Assembly: GCF_040822085.1 (NCBI RefSeq)
Contig: NZ_CP162006.1
Coordinates: forward strand, 3,100,001 to 3,164,000
Direction of reading: 5' to 3'
From: Rhodoferax sp. WC2427
GTDB taxonomy: Bacteria > Pseudomonadota > Gammaproteobacteria > Burkholderiales > Burkholderiaceae_C
Length of the DNA stretch: 64,000 bases
Shown: positions 1 to 7,113 of the stretch, in pieces
Layout: each line of letters starts with the position of its first letter
Position numbering within the stretch: position 1 is the stretch's first letter
The notes under the pieces: generated by a model
The model's database searches: none
Seen by the model: only the letters and a program-made list of their open reading frames with translations
What the model was told of the DNA's origin: nothing
Translations under genes and position numbers: made by a program

Positions 1-172
1 GCAAAATGTCTTCCGGCATATCCGGTGTGCGCAGGGTGCCGGGAATCATGGGCTCAGGCCAGGCTGGCGGCTCCACGGCCGGGGTGGCCTGGTTGACGCT
101 ATCCGCCACGGCCGCCAACCCCTCTATGCCGGCCAGGTCGTTGAAGTCGGTCAAGTCGGGGAAGGTCTTCAC
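1..172 (-). CDS. Start of a probable DUF3987-type phage/plasmid replication protein (partial)
   Basis: The first 57 residues of a minus-strand gene that leaves the window at position 1. It starts with GTG at 172 and overlaps the stop of the Toprim gene by four bases (GTGA), so the two are probably translated as a pair. The visible part has a Pro-rich stretch with WPEP followed by a TPDMPEDIL-like segment. That layout is known at the N-terminus of DUF3987 proteins, which are helicase/primase-like and often follow Toprim primases in prophages and satellites. The family call rests on this short stretch and the neighbour only; no ATPase motif is in view. Confidence 0.5.
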   Translation of the reverse strand, partial: MKTFPDLTDFNDLAGIEGLAAVADSVNQATPAVEPPAWPEPMIPGTLRTPDMPEDIL

Positions 173-996
173 GCCGTCAGCTCCCGCTTGAATCGGGGAA
201 CTGCCACATAGCCGCCCACCGCTTTGGCAGCCGCCCGCGCCGCCGTCACACCGGGGTTACCGGGGGTTTTGAAGTCATCGTCAGCACACAGCACCAGCCG
301 CAACCCGGGGAACTTGCTGCGCAGGGCACGTGCGACCGCTTCCATGTTGCCGCAACTGAAACACGCGGCCACCGCCCGGCCCGTGGCCGCGTACAGCGTG
401 CTTGCGGTGGCCATGCCCTCGGCCACCAGCAGCGAATCGGTAGGCCTGCCGATGGCGAAGTAACAGCCCGCGATGCGCCCGCCGGTTAAAAACCGCTTGC
501 TGCCGTCGGCCATGATGAATTGCAAGGTGTGCAAAGTGCCTTGCAGGTCACGCGCCGGGACAAGCAGCATGTCGCGCAGCTGGCGCAAACCGTAGGACCG
601 GATGCGCTTGCGCACCAGGTAAGGGTGCCCATTGCTCGCGGGGTGGGCACGCTCCCACAGCTTTTGCGCCTTGGTGCGGGCCGCGGCCTGCACCGCCGTC
701 CGCTCTTGAGCGTGGGCCAGGCGCACCGCCCGCACCCGCTGCTGAATCTCGGCCCGCTCGGCGGGCGTGGGCGGCCTGCTCGATGCCGCACGCCACGCAT
801 GGGTTTCGCTGGTTTTCCAACTGCCGAACGCACCAAATGGCGCAGGGCCATCGTGCAGCACGGCCCAGCCGTTGCGGCTGCCGGGCTTGTCGCCCATGAG
901 GCGAAAGCGCACCAACTTGCCGTCGGCGCACAGATCCAGGGCTTTGTGCGGGTGCAGCCCCGCCGATGCCATAGCATCATGGATGGTGTTGGCCAT
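169..996 (-). CDS. Toprim domain protein, phage/plasmid primase-like
   Basis: A 275-residue protein with an N-terminal region rich in Trp/Gly (about 20-70), a helical Arg/Ala-rich linker (80-120) and a C-terminal Toprim fold (about 185-270). The Toprim signature is visible as VAEG with Glu193, then an acidic Asp cluster CADDDF at 238-242. These residues normally hold Mg2+ in DnaG-like primases and topoisomerases. No zinc-binding Cys cluster is seen, so it resembles the short Toprim proteins of mobile elements rather than full DnaG. The downstream DUF3987-like gene overlaps its stop. The likely role is priming or replication of the element. An overlapping frame at 977-1162 is a shadow. Confidence 0.8.
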   Translation of the reverse strand: MANTIHDAMASAGLHPHKALDLCADGKLVRFRLMGDKPGSRNGWAVLHDGPAPFGAFGSWKTSETHAWRAASSRPPTPAERAEIQQRVRAVRLAHAQERTAVQAAARTKAQKLWERAHPASNGHPYLVRKRIRSYGLRQLRDMLLVPARDLQGTLHTLQFIMADGSKRFLTGGRIAGCYFAIGRPTDSLLVAEGMATASTLYAATGRAVAACFSCGNMEAVARALRSKFPGLRLVLCADDDFKTPGNPGVTAARAAAKAVGGYVAVPRFKRELTA

Positions 997-1043
997 GGCT
1001 TAGGCCCTCCCAGCTACGTCGGCCAGAGTCAAGGTTCTGGCGG

Positions 1044-1196
1044 TCATTCTTCGCACTCCCCCAGCTTGAGGCGGATTTCAAAATTCGCCTCTGCCGCGAT
1101 CTCAGCCATACCCCGCAGGCCGTCAATCTGACTAGCCAGTGAAAACAGCAGCTCAGAGACATCTTCTTTGCTTTGGAAGCTGCCCCCGGGTGCCAT
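1044..1196 (-). CDS. Small protein of 50 residues, element cargo
   Basis: An ATG at 1196 opens a 50-codon frame ending in TGA at 1044-1046. The product is acidic and helical in character: it starts MAPGGSFQSKEDVSELLF and continues with SQIDGLRGMAEIAAEANF, ending in GECEE. The amino-acid composition (few Arg/Pro/Cys, regular Leu/Ala/Glu spacing) looks coding, unlike the Arg/Ser-rich frame at 977-1162. It overlaps the end of the 80-codon gene upstream by 44 bases and leaves 47 bases before the Toprim gene. No strong ribosome-binding site precedes the ATG, so translation may depend on coupling to the upstream frame. Function unknown. Confidence 0.5.
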   Translation of the reverse strand: MAPGGSFQSKEDVSELLFSLASQIDGLRGMAEIAAEANFEIRLKLGECEE

Positions 1197-1395
1197 CAAA
1201 GGCGACAACGCAAGCCAAGCTTTCTACCCAGCCAGCCAGGTGCATGGTTTGCGTGGCCACGTGGTTGCTTGCGCCGTCGGCAAACCATTGCAGCGTGCGT
1301 ACATCCATCGACGGGCGGGCCTGGTCCCAAAGCAGCGACAAGGCAGATGCAGGGCGAAAAATCTCAAATCGTTCGGAGTCTTTGGTGGTGCTCAT
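1153..1395 (-). CDS. Small hypothetical protein of the element
   Basis: An 80-residue frame starting MSTTKDSERFEIFRP with a central Trp/Phe-containing segment. Its ATG overlaps the TGA of the upstream small gene (1392-1604), which fits a translationally coupled chain. The last 14 codons overlap the 50-residue frame at 1044-1196; the C-terminal QLPKQRRCL looks less protein-like, so the true 3' end could involve a shift into that frame. No known domain recognised. Confidence 0.5.
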   Translation of the reverse strand: MSTTKDSERFEIFRPASALSLLWDQARPSMDVRTLQWFADGASNHVATQTMHLAGWVESLACVVAFDGTRGQLPKQRRCL

Positions 1396-1604
1396 ACTGC
1401 CTCCCCGGTGCTTGGGAGAGCTTCGAGCTTGCGCAAGTTGACAAGGCGGTCCAAATACCTTTGCAGTCCGGCGTAAGCAGTTTCCAGTTCATCGTCTTGA
1501 TTTCCTAGCTCTAACTTAGCCATCAGCAGAGCGGCCATGGAAATCAATACGCCGTCATAGACCAGGGACATATCCGGGGAGGTTGGAGCCGTGGACGTGC
1601 TCAT
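1392..1604 (-). CDS. Small hypothetical protein of the element
   Basis: Seventy residues, beginning MSTSTAPTSPDMSLVYDG, then a hydrophobic helix (about 18-32) and a Leu-rich amphipathic C-terminal helix with YLDRLVNLRKL. It overlaps the stop of the upstream small gene by four bases and its own TGA overlaps the next ATG, so it sits in the middle of a coupled chain. It may dimerise through the C-terminal helix. No family recognised; typical of the short uncharacterised genes between AlpA and the primase in satellite-like elements. Confidence 0.55.
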   Translation of the reverse strand: MSTSTAPTSPDMSLVYDGVLISMAALLMAKLELGNQDDELETAYAGLQRYLDRLVNLRKLEALPSTGEAV

Positions 1605-1810
1605 GCTGCACCGCCTGTCTTGTGAATGCGGCGCAGCTGCTCGAAGTGTTGTTCAGCTTCTGCCCGCGAGTCGTATTTCGCTACTTGCTGGTGATCCAGG
1701 TACACGCCATAGGGGCGTACCAAATCCAAGCCGATGCATAGAGGGCTTGATGTGCTTGTACGCGTGGCTGTGGCGTTGGTGCCCGTGGTGGGCTGGGTGG
1801 TGGTGGCCAT
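1601..1810 (-). CDS. Small hypothetical protein of the element
   Basis: Sixty-nine residues: a Thr-rich N-terminus (MATTTQPTTGTNATATRTS), then GLDLVRPYGVYLDHQQVAKY and a helical end. The segment with D.VRPYGVYLD followed by a short hydrophilic helix resembles a small beta-hairpin plus helix fold, but no family can be named. The start lies three bases downstream of the stop of the 73-residue gene at 1814-2035, and the end overlaps the next gene start. Expressed most likely as part of the same transcript. Confidence 0.5.
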   Translation of the reverse strand: MATTTQPTTGTNATATRTSTSSPLCIGLDLVRPYGVYLDHQQVAKYDSRAEAEQHFEQLRRIHKTGGAA

Positions 1811-1813
1811 GGC

Positions 1814-2035
1814 TCAGGCCCCCGCGGTCAAAGGGTGGACGGACTCGGCACACGCCTGTTTCAGCATCGACGCGGCACGCACAGCGCGCAGGGTGGCGGC
1901 TTGCAGGTCGCTGGGGTGCTTGGCTTTGCGGATGAAATACAGCGCCGTGGAAAGCGCGTTTTCTATGGCTTGCTGCCGGGCGATGGGGGACGTGGTGCCC
2001 GTTTTGGGCGTGCTGGTGGGGTTGACCTTGGTCAT
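1814..2035 (-). CDS. Small hypothetical protein, first of the coupled chain
   Basis: The open frame extends to 2290, but the ATG at 2035 is preferred: it follows GTAGGAGCC at ribosome-binding distance, and the sequence before it reads as untranslated leader. The 73-residue product begins MTKVNPTSTPKTGTTSPIAR and has one long Ala-rich helix (about 20-60) with AIENALSTALYFIRKAK. It opens the run of overlapping small genes that leads to the Toprim gene. No family recognised. Confidence 0.55.
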   Translation of the reverse strand: MTKVNPTSTPKTGTTSPIARQQAIENALSTALYFIRKAKHPSDLQAATLRAVRAASMLKQACAESVHPLTAGA

Positions 2036-2348
2036 GGTTTCGGCTCCTACGGGAGTTACAAAAACCATCCGTCGCACTTTTGAGATGCTCAGGATGGACG
2101 TGGGGCTCAAAACATGTCCGTAGTCATGCTGCCGTCCTTGCGGATAGACAACCCCACGTCCAAAACCAATAAATTCTGGGCGTGAAAAAACCTCACTGAC
2201 GGGGAGGAAAGCCGCTACGGACGAGGTGTTTTGAGCACCGGGAGGAACTTTAGCACGGCTTCGCGCCGCCCTGCAAAAAATATTGTTCATGGCGTGTCGT
2301 TTTGTATATGTTTTAAGGCTCTAGCGCTTGTGATATCAGCGCGAGAAG
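2036..2348 (-). other. Leader region of the small-gene chain with long-range inverted repeat
   Basis: No convincing gene. Three things are visible. An 11-bp perfect inverted repeat, TGGACGTGGGG at 2095-2105 and CCCCACGTCCA at 2152-2162, encloses 46 bases and could fold in the transcript ahead of the gene at 1814-2035. On the minus strand near 2180-2210 there is a short CCTC/GAGG hairpin followed by six T residues, which could be a weak terminator. A copy of the chromosomal palindromic repeat family lies at 2311-2357. Confidence 0.45.
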
Positions 2349-2357
2349 CTATTTATT
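2311..2357 (-). repeat. Copy of the short palindromic repeat family
   Basis: Read on the minus strand it has TAGCTTCTCGCGCTGATAT followed by CAAGCGCTAGAGCC. The two halves GCGCT and AGCGC can pair, as in the copies at 13631-13696 and 20907-20970. This copy supplies the TAG stop of the upstream gene (2349-2717), so the repeat has landed at, or formed, the end of that reading frame. Confidence 0.65.
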
Positions 2358-2717
2358 TGGTAGCGTTTCTGGTTGACCAGGTGCAGACCGTGCCAGCGCT
2401 TCGCCCGTGGCGGGGTCGAACACGGCCAGCACACCAGGCCATTCCAGCCGGACAAGTAGCGTGGATGCGCCCACCTTCATGCGCCGTTGCCACAAGGTGT
2501 GGGGCGCGTGCAGTGAGGCGAAATTGGTGGCCTTGGCCAACAGCCGCGCCTGGCTGGCGCTGGCCAGTTGGCGCAGGTAGTCGGGGGCTGATGGGTTGAT
2601 GGAAGGCGGGATATCGCCGACAATCGAGAAGTCGTTTTGTGACTCGCCCGCCGCCTGGTTGCCGCCAGTGGTGGGCGTTTCTTTTTGGAGCGTGGCGTGC
2701 TGCATGGCCACCCTCAC
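2349..2717 (-). CDS. Hypothetical protein of the mobile element
   Basis: A 122-residue frame with a start overlapping the AlpA-like gene's stop by four bases. The N-terminal 50 residues are polar and probably disordered; about 55-122 has the pattern of a small alpha/beta domain with LWQRRMKVGASTLLVRLEWP. The C-terminus ends within a chromosomal palindromic repeat, which may have replaced the original end. No family recognised. Position directly after alpA in the transcript suggests a replication or regulation accessory, but this is only a guess from context. Confidence 0.55.
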   Translation of the reverse strand: MRVAMQHATLQKETPTTGGNQAAGESQNDFSIVGDIPPSINPSAPDYLRQLASASQARLLAKATNFASLHAPHTLWQRRMKVGASTLLVRLEWPGVLAVFDPATGEALARSAPGQPETLPNK

Positions 2718-2965
2718 ACCAGCGCCAAGGCCAGTTGGTCACGCTTGCTGTGCAGCCGGTTGACCAGTGCTTTGATGTCGGCATCCGACTTGCCCGCGAT
2801 GCGCGCCGCGTTGATGGCCTTGACCTCATCGTCAGGCCAGCCCACAGAGCGTTCCCCAATCTGTACGGGCTTGGTGAACAGCCCGGCCTTGATGGCGGTG
2901 TAGATGCTGGCGTGGCTGCGGTGCCCGGTTTCAGCCTTGACGGCTGGCATTCTCATAATCGGCAT
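2714..2965 (-). CDS. AlpA-like excisionase/transcriptional regulator
   Basis: An 83-residue protein with a single winged-helix-like DNA-binding pattern: SHASIYTAIKAGLFTKPVQIGERSVGWP-type order, i.e. helix-turn-helix, a short wing, then W-P-DDEV and a C-terminal helix. This order is typical of AlpA/MerR-like excision regulators (Phage_AlpA family) that control integrase expression or act as directionality factors in P4-like elements. A strong GGGGGA ribosome-binding site precedes the ATG. The 129-base gap upstream (2966-3094) probably holds its promoter. Family call is confident; the exact role here is inferred. Confidence 0.8.
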   Translation of the reverse strand: MPIMRMPAVKAETGHRSHASIYTAIKAGLFTKPVQIGERSVGWPDDEVKAINAARIAGKSDADIKALVNRLHSKRDQLALALV

Positions 2966-3094
2966 TGAATCCCCCTGTACGGCTTTGGCCGTTGTTGCGA
3001 TGGGGGTGATTCTTTGATTTTCGGACGCGATCTGTAAGGCTAGAAACAGTTTTTCACCGGCAAAAATCAGTTTTCTGCCTGTGCGGTCACTAAC

Positions 3095-3658
3095 TTAGTG
3101 AGCTGTGAATTGCTGCCTAACTGCAGTTGCAATGACGCTTTTTGCGGGCTCCATTTCTCGTTCAATAGGACTTATTGGGACAAGCTTTAACAAGCTCGCC
3201 TCCCGCATCCCATGTGCCCACACCGCACCGCGCCGCATGGCCCCAACTCCGGCAGTTGAATCGAGCGCCGAGATTGAACACTTATTTAAATTGAAATTGG
3301 ATGGGAGCCTTTCAAAAGGCAACCATTCCTCACAAAGCACCCTATCTTTATCGGGCACGCGATAAGGCCTATCGTTAATAAACGTGATAGCTTCATTAAA
3401 AACAAAACTACAGCCATTGAGAAACGTCTTGCTTGTACGTCTTATCGCCGCCCTGACGTGCGCCGACTCAGTGAGTCCAGGGAAATTTTCAATAATCCAA
3501 TGGTCGGCTTTCCCTGCTGATTCCTTTAAGTATTTCATGCGCCATGCGCGCGCAATAAATACTGCGGCATCGCGTGGCAATTTTGAAGGCCGTCCGCCCT
3601 TTTTAATCAACACATAGCCATCCGGAGCCACTAAATGTGATTTCGTTTTTTCTGACAT
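3095..3658 (-). CDS. Hypothetical protein downstream of the integrase
   Basis: ATG at 3658 gives 187 residues; a GTG six codons earlier (3673) is an alternative. The N-terminus is basic and contains KKGGRPSKLPRDAAVFIAR, an AT-hook-like GRPSK motif, followed by a mixed alpha/beta region with several Trp residues. The base composition is lower in GC than its neighbours, a sign of separate origin. It lies 104 bases downstream of the integrase stop and is transcribed in the same direction. It could be a DNA-binding protein of the element, but no family is recognised. Confidence 0.6.
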   Translation of the reverse strand: MSEKTKSHLVAPDGYVLIKKGGRPSKLPRDAAVFIARAWRMKYLKESAGKADHWIIENFPGLTESAHVRAAIRRTSKTFLNGCSFVFNEAITFINDRPYRVPDKDRVLCEEWLPFERLPSNFNLNKCSISALDSTAGVGAMRRGAVWAHGMREASLLKLVPISPIEREMEPAKSVIATAVRQQFTAH

Positions 3659-3762
3659 TCCGCGCCCTGTCACGCCTGATAAGAAAACCAGCGCCGCCGG
3701 GTCAGGGTGTCCCGGTTTTCACCACGGTTAATTACTCCGTAGCTAGGCGTGGCTTAAAACTG

Positions 3763-5052
3763 TTATGCCGCCTTGAATTGGAGCACGTCAGCGCCCGCCA
3801 CCAGCTTGTCGATTCGGTCGGCATACCACTGCAGCGCCGCCGTCACGGCCTGGGTGTAGGTGGCGTGGTTGTAGCTGCCCCGCGTAGCGTTCTTTTCCTT
3901 GTGCGCCAGGATGGCCTCCACCACATCGGGCGCGTGGCCATGCTCGTTCATCAGGGTGGATGCCGTGCTGCGCAGCCCGTGGGGTTTGAAGTCCGCGGGT
4001 ATGTCGCCCGTGGCGCGCAGCCTCGTAAAAAGGTGGTTGATGGCCACCTCGGACATAGGCACAGACAGCTTCTGCACTGACGGGAACACCCATTCAGATC
4101 CACCCGACAGGTGCCGGGCCTTCTCCAGCAAGGCCAGGGCCTGCGTGGACAGGTAGACGGTGTGCGGGCTGGGCATCTTCATAAACCCGTTACCGCCCAC
4201 GGTGCGGCCCGGTATGGTCCACGTCTTGGCGGCCAGGTCGAAATGCTCCCAGCGGGCCTTGCAAACGTTGTCCTTGCGGACCACGGTCAGCATCAAGAAC
4301 TCCACCGCGATCTTGGTGCCCTGGTGCGCCCCGCAGGTCCTGACGGCCTCCACGAAGCCGCGAATCTCGCCAAGCCTCAAGGGCGGGTAGTGCGCCGCCG
4401 GTGGTTTGTCGATCAGCCCTTTCATGGCGGTGGCCGGGTTGTAGGTCACCAGCAGCTTTTGGGCCGCGTATTGGTAGACGCGCTCGATGTTGGCCCGAAT
4501 GTTGTTGGCCTTGGTGGGGGTGTTGCGCATGCCCTCCAGAAGGGCCAGCACGTCGCGGGCGCGGACTTCGCCCAGGGGCATCTGGCCAATGGCCGGGTAC
4601 ACGTCGTTTTTCATCCAGCGCAGGTTTTGCTTTTGCGTCCGCGCCGTGGCCTGCGCCATCTTTTCAGCAAACCAGGTGCCCGCGAACGACTCGAAGGTTT
4701 CGGCTTGTGCGACCTGGGCCGCCCGCGCGGCCAGGTCGATCTGTTTTTGCTGTGCCGGGTCGATGCCACCCGCCAAGGTGTCGCGCATGGCCTCGTGCGC
4801 GTCGCGGGCCTCTTTGATGCCTATACGCGGGTAGGCACCAATCGTGCACTTGGTGCGCTTGCCATCGATGCGGTAGGAGTACCGCCACACCTTGGAGCCA
4901 CTGGCCAGCACCTCCAGGTACAGCCCGCCACCGTCTGCCAGGGGGTAGGGCTTGTCCCGTGGCTTGGCGGCGTTGATCTTCTTGTCCGTCAGGGTGTAGT
5001 TGCAGGTGCGTGGAGCCATGGATGGAGCCATAAATTGAGTGATTTCATGCAA
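3763..5052 (-). CDS. Tyrosine-type site-specific integrase (P4-like, DUF4102 arm domain)
   Basis: A 429-residue integrase. An N-terminal arm-binding domain of the DUF4102 type spans about 18-100 (LTDKKINAAKPRDKPYPLAD, then GGGLYLEV), a SAM-like core-binding domain spans 120-210, and the catalytic domain 220-405. The active-site residues are visible: Arg259, His358 and Arg361 in HGLR, His384 and the nucleophile Tyr394 in SYNHATY. It should insert the element into the chromosome at a short shared sequence. It is next to icd, a classic integration site. Starts at 5052, 5031 and 5019 are all possible; the last two Met codons lie within the repeated TGGAGCCAT sites, giving MAPSMAP. Confidence 0.93.
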   Translation of the reverse strand: MHEITQFMAPSMAPRTCNYTLTDKKINAAKPRDKPYPLADGGGLYLEVLASGSKVWRYSYRIDGKRTKCTIGAYPRIGIKEARDAHEAMRDTLAGGIDPAQQKQIDLAARAAQVAQAETFESFAGTWFAEKMAQATARTQKQNLRWMKNDVYPAIGQMPLGEVRARDVLALLEGMRNTPTKANNIRANIERVYQYAAQKLLVTYNPATAMKGLIDKPPAAHYPPLRLGEIRGFVEAVRTCGAHQGTKIAVEFLMLTVVRKDNVCKARWEHFDLAAKTWTIPGRTVGGNGFMKMPSPHTVYLSTQALALLEKARHLSGGSEWVFPSVQKLSVPMSEVAINHLFTRLRATGDIPADFKPHGLRSTASTLMNEHGHAPDVVEAILAHKEKNATRGSYNHATYTQAVTAALQWYADRIDKLVAGADVLQFKAA

Positions 5053-5083
5053 TTACACCATATGGCTCCATTCTATGGCTCCA
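5011..5083. promoter_or_regulatory. Four-fold 9-bp repeat TGGAGCCAT around the integrase start
   Basis: TGGAGCCAT occurs twice in one orientation (5011-5019 and within 5022-5031) and twice in the opposite orientation as ATGGCTCCA (5062-5070 and 5075-5083). The two pairs face each other across about 30 bases and cover the integrase start codons and the DNA just upstream. Such paired repeats next to an integrase are typical of arm-type integrase or excisionase sites, or of an autoregulatory operator. The repeats are directly visible; their role is inferred. Confidence 0.65.
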
Positions 5084-5123
5084 AAAGATTTAGCAGTCCT
5101 TGGCACTCCTTGTACGTAGACAA

Positions 5124-5157
5124 CAAAAAACCCCAAGTAAATCAATCACTTGGGGTT
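5124..5157 (-). terminator. Intrinsic terminator downstream of icd
   Basis: On the minus strand a 10-bp stem (AACCCCAAGT with ACTTGGGGTT, positions 5148-5157 and 5129-5138) with a 9-base loop is followed by a run of T residues. It lies 36 bases after the icd stop and before the integrase, so it separates icd transcription from the element. Confidence 0.85.
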
Positions 5158-5192
5158 CTTCTTTGTAGGCCTTTAGCGGCCTTTGTACGCTA

Positions 5193-6446
5193 TCACATGT
5201 TTTCGATCATGACCTCGCCAAAGCCCGAGCAGCTCACTTGCGTCGCGCCTTCCATCAGCCGGGCGAAGTCGTAGGTTACTTTCTTGCTGGTGATGGAGCG
5301 CTTCATGGACGCAATGATCAGGTCAGCCGCCTCGAACCAGCCCATGTGGCGCAGCATCATTTCGGCCGACAGGATTTCGGAACCCGGGTTTACATAGTCC
5401 TTGCCTGCGTATTTGGGCGCGGTGCCGTGGGTGGCTTCGAAGCAGGCCACGGAGTCCGACAGATTGGCCCCGGGCGCGATGCCGATACCGCCCACCTGGG
5501 CCGCCAACGCGTCCGAGATGTAGTCGCCGTTCAGGTTCAAGGTGGCGATCACGCTGTACTCGGCGGGGCGCAGCAGGATCTGCTGCAAAAACGCGTCGGC
5601 GATCACGTCCTTGACGACGATTTCCTTGCCCGACTTGGGGTTCTTGAAACGCATCCACGGGCCGCCGTCGATCAGCTCGGCACCAAACTCCTTTTGCGCC
5701 AGCGCGTAGGCCCAGTCCCGGAAGCCACCTTCGGTGAACTTCATGATGTTGCCCTTGTGCACGATGGTCAGGTTGGGCTTGTCGTTGTCGATGGTGTACT
5801 GCAAGGCCTTGCGCACCAGGCGCTCGGTACCTTCACGCGACACGGGCTTGATGCCGATGCCGGAAGTGTCGGGGAAACGGATCTTCTTCACGCCCATTTC
5901 GTCCTGCAGGAACTTGATCAGCTTCTTGGCCTTGTCGGATTCGGCTTCGAACTCGATTCCGGCGTAGATGTCTTCGGAGTTCTCGCGGAAGATCACCATG
6001 TCAGTCTTGTGCGGCTCTTTCACCGGCGAGGGCACGCCGTCAAAATACTGCACCGGGCGCAAACACACGTACAGGTCCAGTTCCTGGCGCAGGGCCACGT
6101 TGAGCGAGCGGATGCCGCCGCCCACGGGTGTGGTCAGCGGGCCCTTGATGGACACCACGTAGTCCTTGATGGCCTCCAGGGTTTCCTTGGGCAGCCATTC
6201 GTCCGGGCCGTAGACCCTGGTGGACTTTTCACCGGCAAACACTTCCATCCAGTGGATCTTCTTTTGGCCGCCGTAGGCCTTGGCCACCGCAGCGTCCACC
6301 ACCTTCAGCATCACCGGCGTGATGTCCTGGCCCGTGCCGTCGCCTTCGATGAAAGGGATGATGGGCTGGTCGGGCACGTTCAGGGAAAAATCCGCGTTGA
6401 CGGTAATTTTTGTGCCTTCAGCGGGAACGGTGATGTGCTGGTACAT
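5193..6446 (-). CDS. icd: Isocitrate dehydrogenase, NADP-dependent
   Basis: A 417-residue homodimeric-type enzyme that converts isocitrate to 2-oxoglutarate and CO2 in the citric acid cycle, giving NADPH. Length matches the E. coli type (416). Visible motifs are the N-terminal PFIEGDGTG, the substrate loop [14 protein letters not shown] whose Ser is the AceK phosphorylation site in enterics, the [11 protein letters not shown] segment, [12 protein letters not shown] with the catalytic Lys, and [17 protein letters not shown] near the C-terminus. It ends ...GEVMIENM, like the E. coli protein. The mobile element starts just after its 3' end, so the last codons may have been restored by the element. 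Confidence 0.97.
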   Translation of the reverse strand: MYQHITVPAEGTKITVNADFSLNVPDQPIIPFIEGDGTGQDITPVMLKVVDAAVAKAYGGQKKIHWMEVFAGEKSTRVYGPDEWLPKETLEAIKDYVVSIKGPLTTPVGGGIRSLNVALRQELDLYVCLRPVQYFDGVPSPVKEPHKTDMVIFRENSEDIYAGIEFEAESDKAKKLIKFLQDEMGVKKIRFPDTSGIGIKPVSREGTERLVRKALQYTIDNDKPNLTIVHKGNIMKFTEGGFRDWAYALAQKEFGAELIDGGPWMRFKNPKSGKEIVVKDVIADAFLQQILLRPAEYSVIATLNLNGDYISDALAAQVGGIGIAPGANLSDSVACFEATHGTAPKYAGKDYVNPGSEILSAEMMLRHMGWFEAADLIIASMKRSITSKKVTYDFARLMEGATQVSCSGFGEVMIENM

Positions 6447-6609
6447 GGAAATGGAGGCTCCGTGGAATGACTACAAAATGGATGGCCGGTCCAGTTTAAC
6501 TTTATCCTGTTGCATCTCTGTAACCCGGCGGCCTGTCAACCCCTCGTAAAGCCAGCGAATGGGTGCCGCAGTGCTGCCAAAATCCCTCTATTTCACACAA
6601 CGCCTCGCC

Positions 6610-7071
6610 ATGCATAAATACCTCTCCCGCGCCGTGTTGGCGCTCTCGCTGGTCGGTGCATCCACCCTGGCCCTGGCCCAGGAAGGCCCGCAAATGAACC
6701 TGCCGCGCACGGCGCTCACGGCGGGCATCTACCAGATCGACACCCAACTGGCCCTGACCCCGGAGCAGCGCGAGATCGGCCTGATGTTCCGCCGCGAGAT
6801 GCCGCAGCAAGAAGGCATGCTGTTTGTGTTCGAGCAGCCGGGCACCCAGTGCTTCTGGATGAAAAACACCATCCTGCCATTAACAGCGGCCTTTGTGGAC
6901 GATCAAGGGGTCATCGTCAACCTGGCCGACATGAAGCCACAAACCACGGACTCGCACTGCTCGGCCAAGCCGGTGCGCTACGTGCTGGAAATGAACGTCG
7001 GATGGTTTGCCAAGAAGGGTATCAAGGCAGGCAGCAAACTCGGTGGCAAGCCGTTCGAGATGGCCAAATAA
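6610..7071 (+). CDS. DUF192 family secreted/periplasmic protein
   Basis: The ATG at 6610 is chosen because it starts a clear signal peptide (MHKYLSRAVLALSLVGASTL, cleavage probably after ALAQ); the frame extends further upstream without a better start. The mature 130-residue part is a DUF192 domain, with the family hallmarks RREMPQQEGMLFVF, then CFWMKNT and a Cys in DSHCSAKP. The function of DUF192 proteins is not established. It stands alone between icd and sodB and ends right before a bidirectional terminator shared with sodB. Confidence 0.88.
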   Translation: MHKYLSRAVLALSLVGASTLALAQEGPQMNLPRTALTAGIYQIDTQLALTPEQREIGLMFRREMPQQEGMLFVFEQPGTQCFWMKNTILPLTAAFVDDQGVIVNLADMKPQTTDSHCSAKPVRYVLEMNVGWFAKKGIKAGSKLGGKPFEMAK

Positions 7072-7072
7072 A

Positions 7073-7097
7073 AAAAGCCCGTCCAGGACGGGCTTTT
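7073..7097. terminator. Bidirectional intrinsic terminator
   Basis: AAAA GCCCGTCC A GGACGGGC TTTTT at 7073-7097: an eight-base GC-rich inverted repeat flanked by A and T runs, lying between the convergent DUF192 gene and sodB. It can stop transcription from both sides. Confidence 0.9.
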
Positions 7098-7113
7098 TCA
7101 GGGGCGCTGTAAC

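Noticed and set aside
6..191. Plus-strand frame opposite the DUF3987-like start
   Set aside because: It is the mirror of the minus-strand genes, without a ribosome-binding site and with a biased composition.
977..1162. 61-codon minus-strand frame between the small genes and Toprim gene
   Set aside because: Arg/Ser/Cys-rich product; the overlapping 50-codon frame at 1044-1196 looks far more protein-like.
5238..6470. 410-codon plus-strand frame opposite icd
   Set aside because: Long frames opposite high-GC genes are common; icd on the minus strand is certain and the product is His/Gly/Val-rich.
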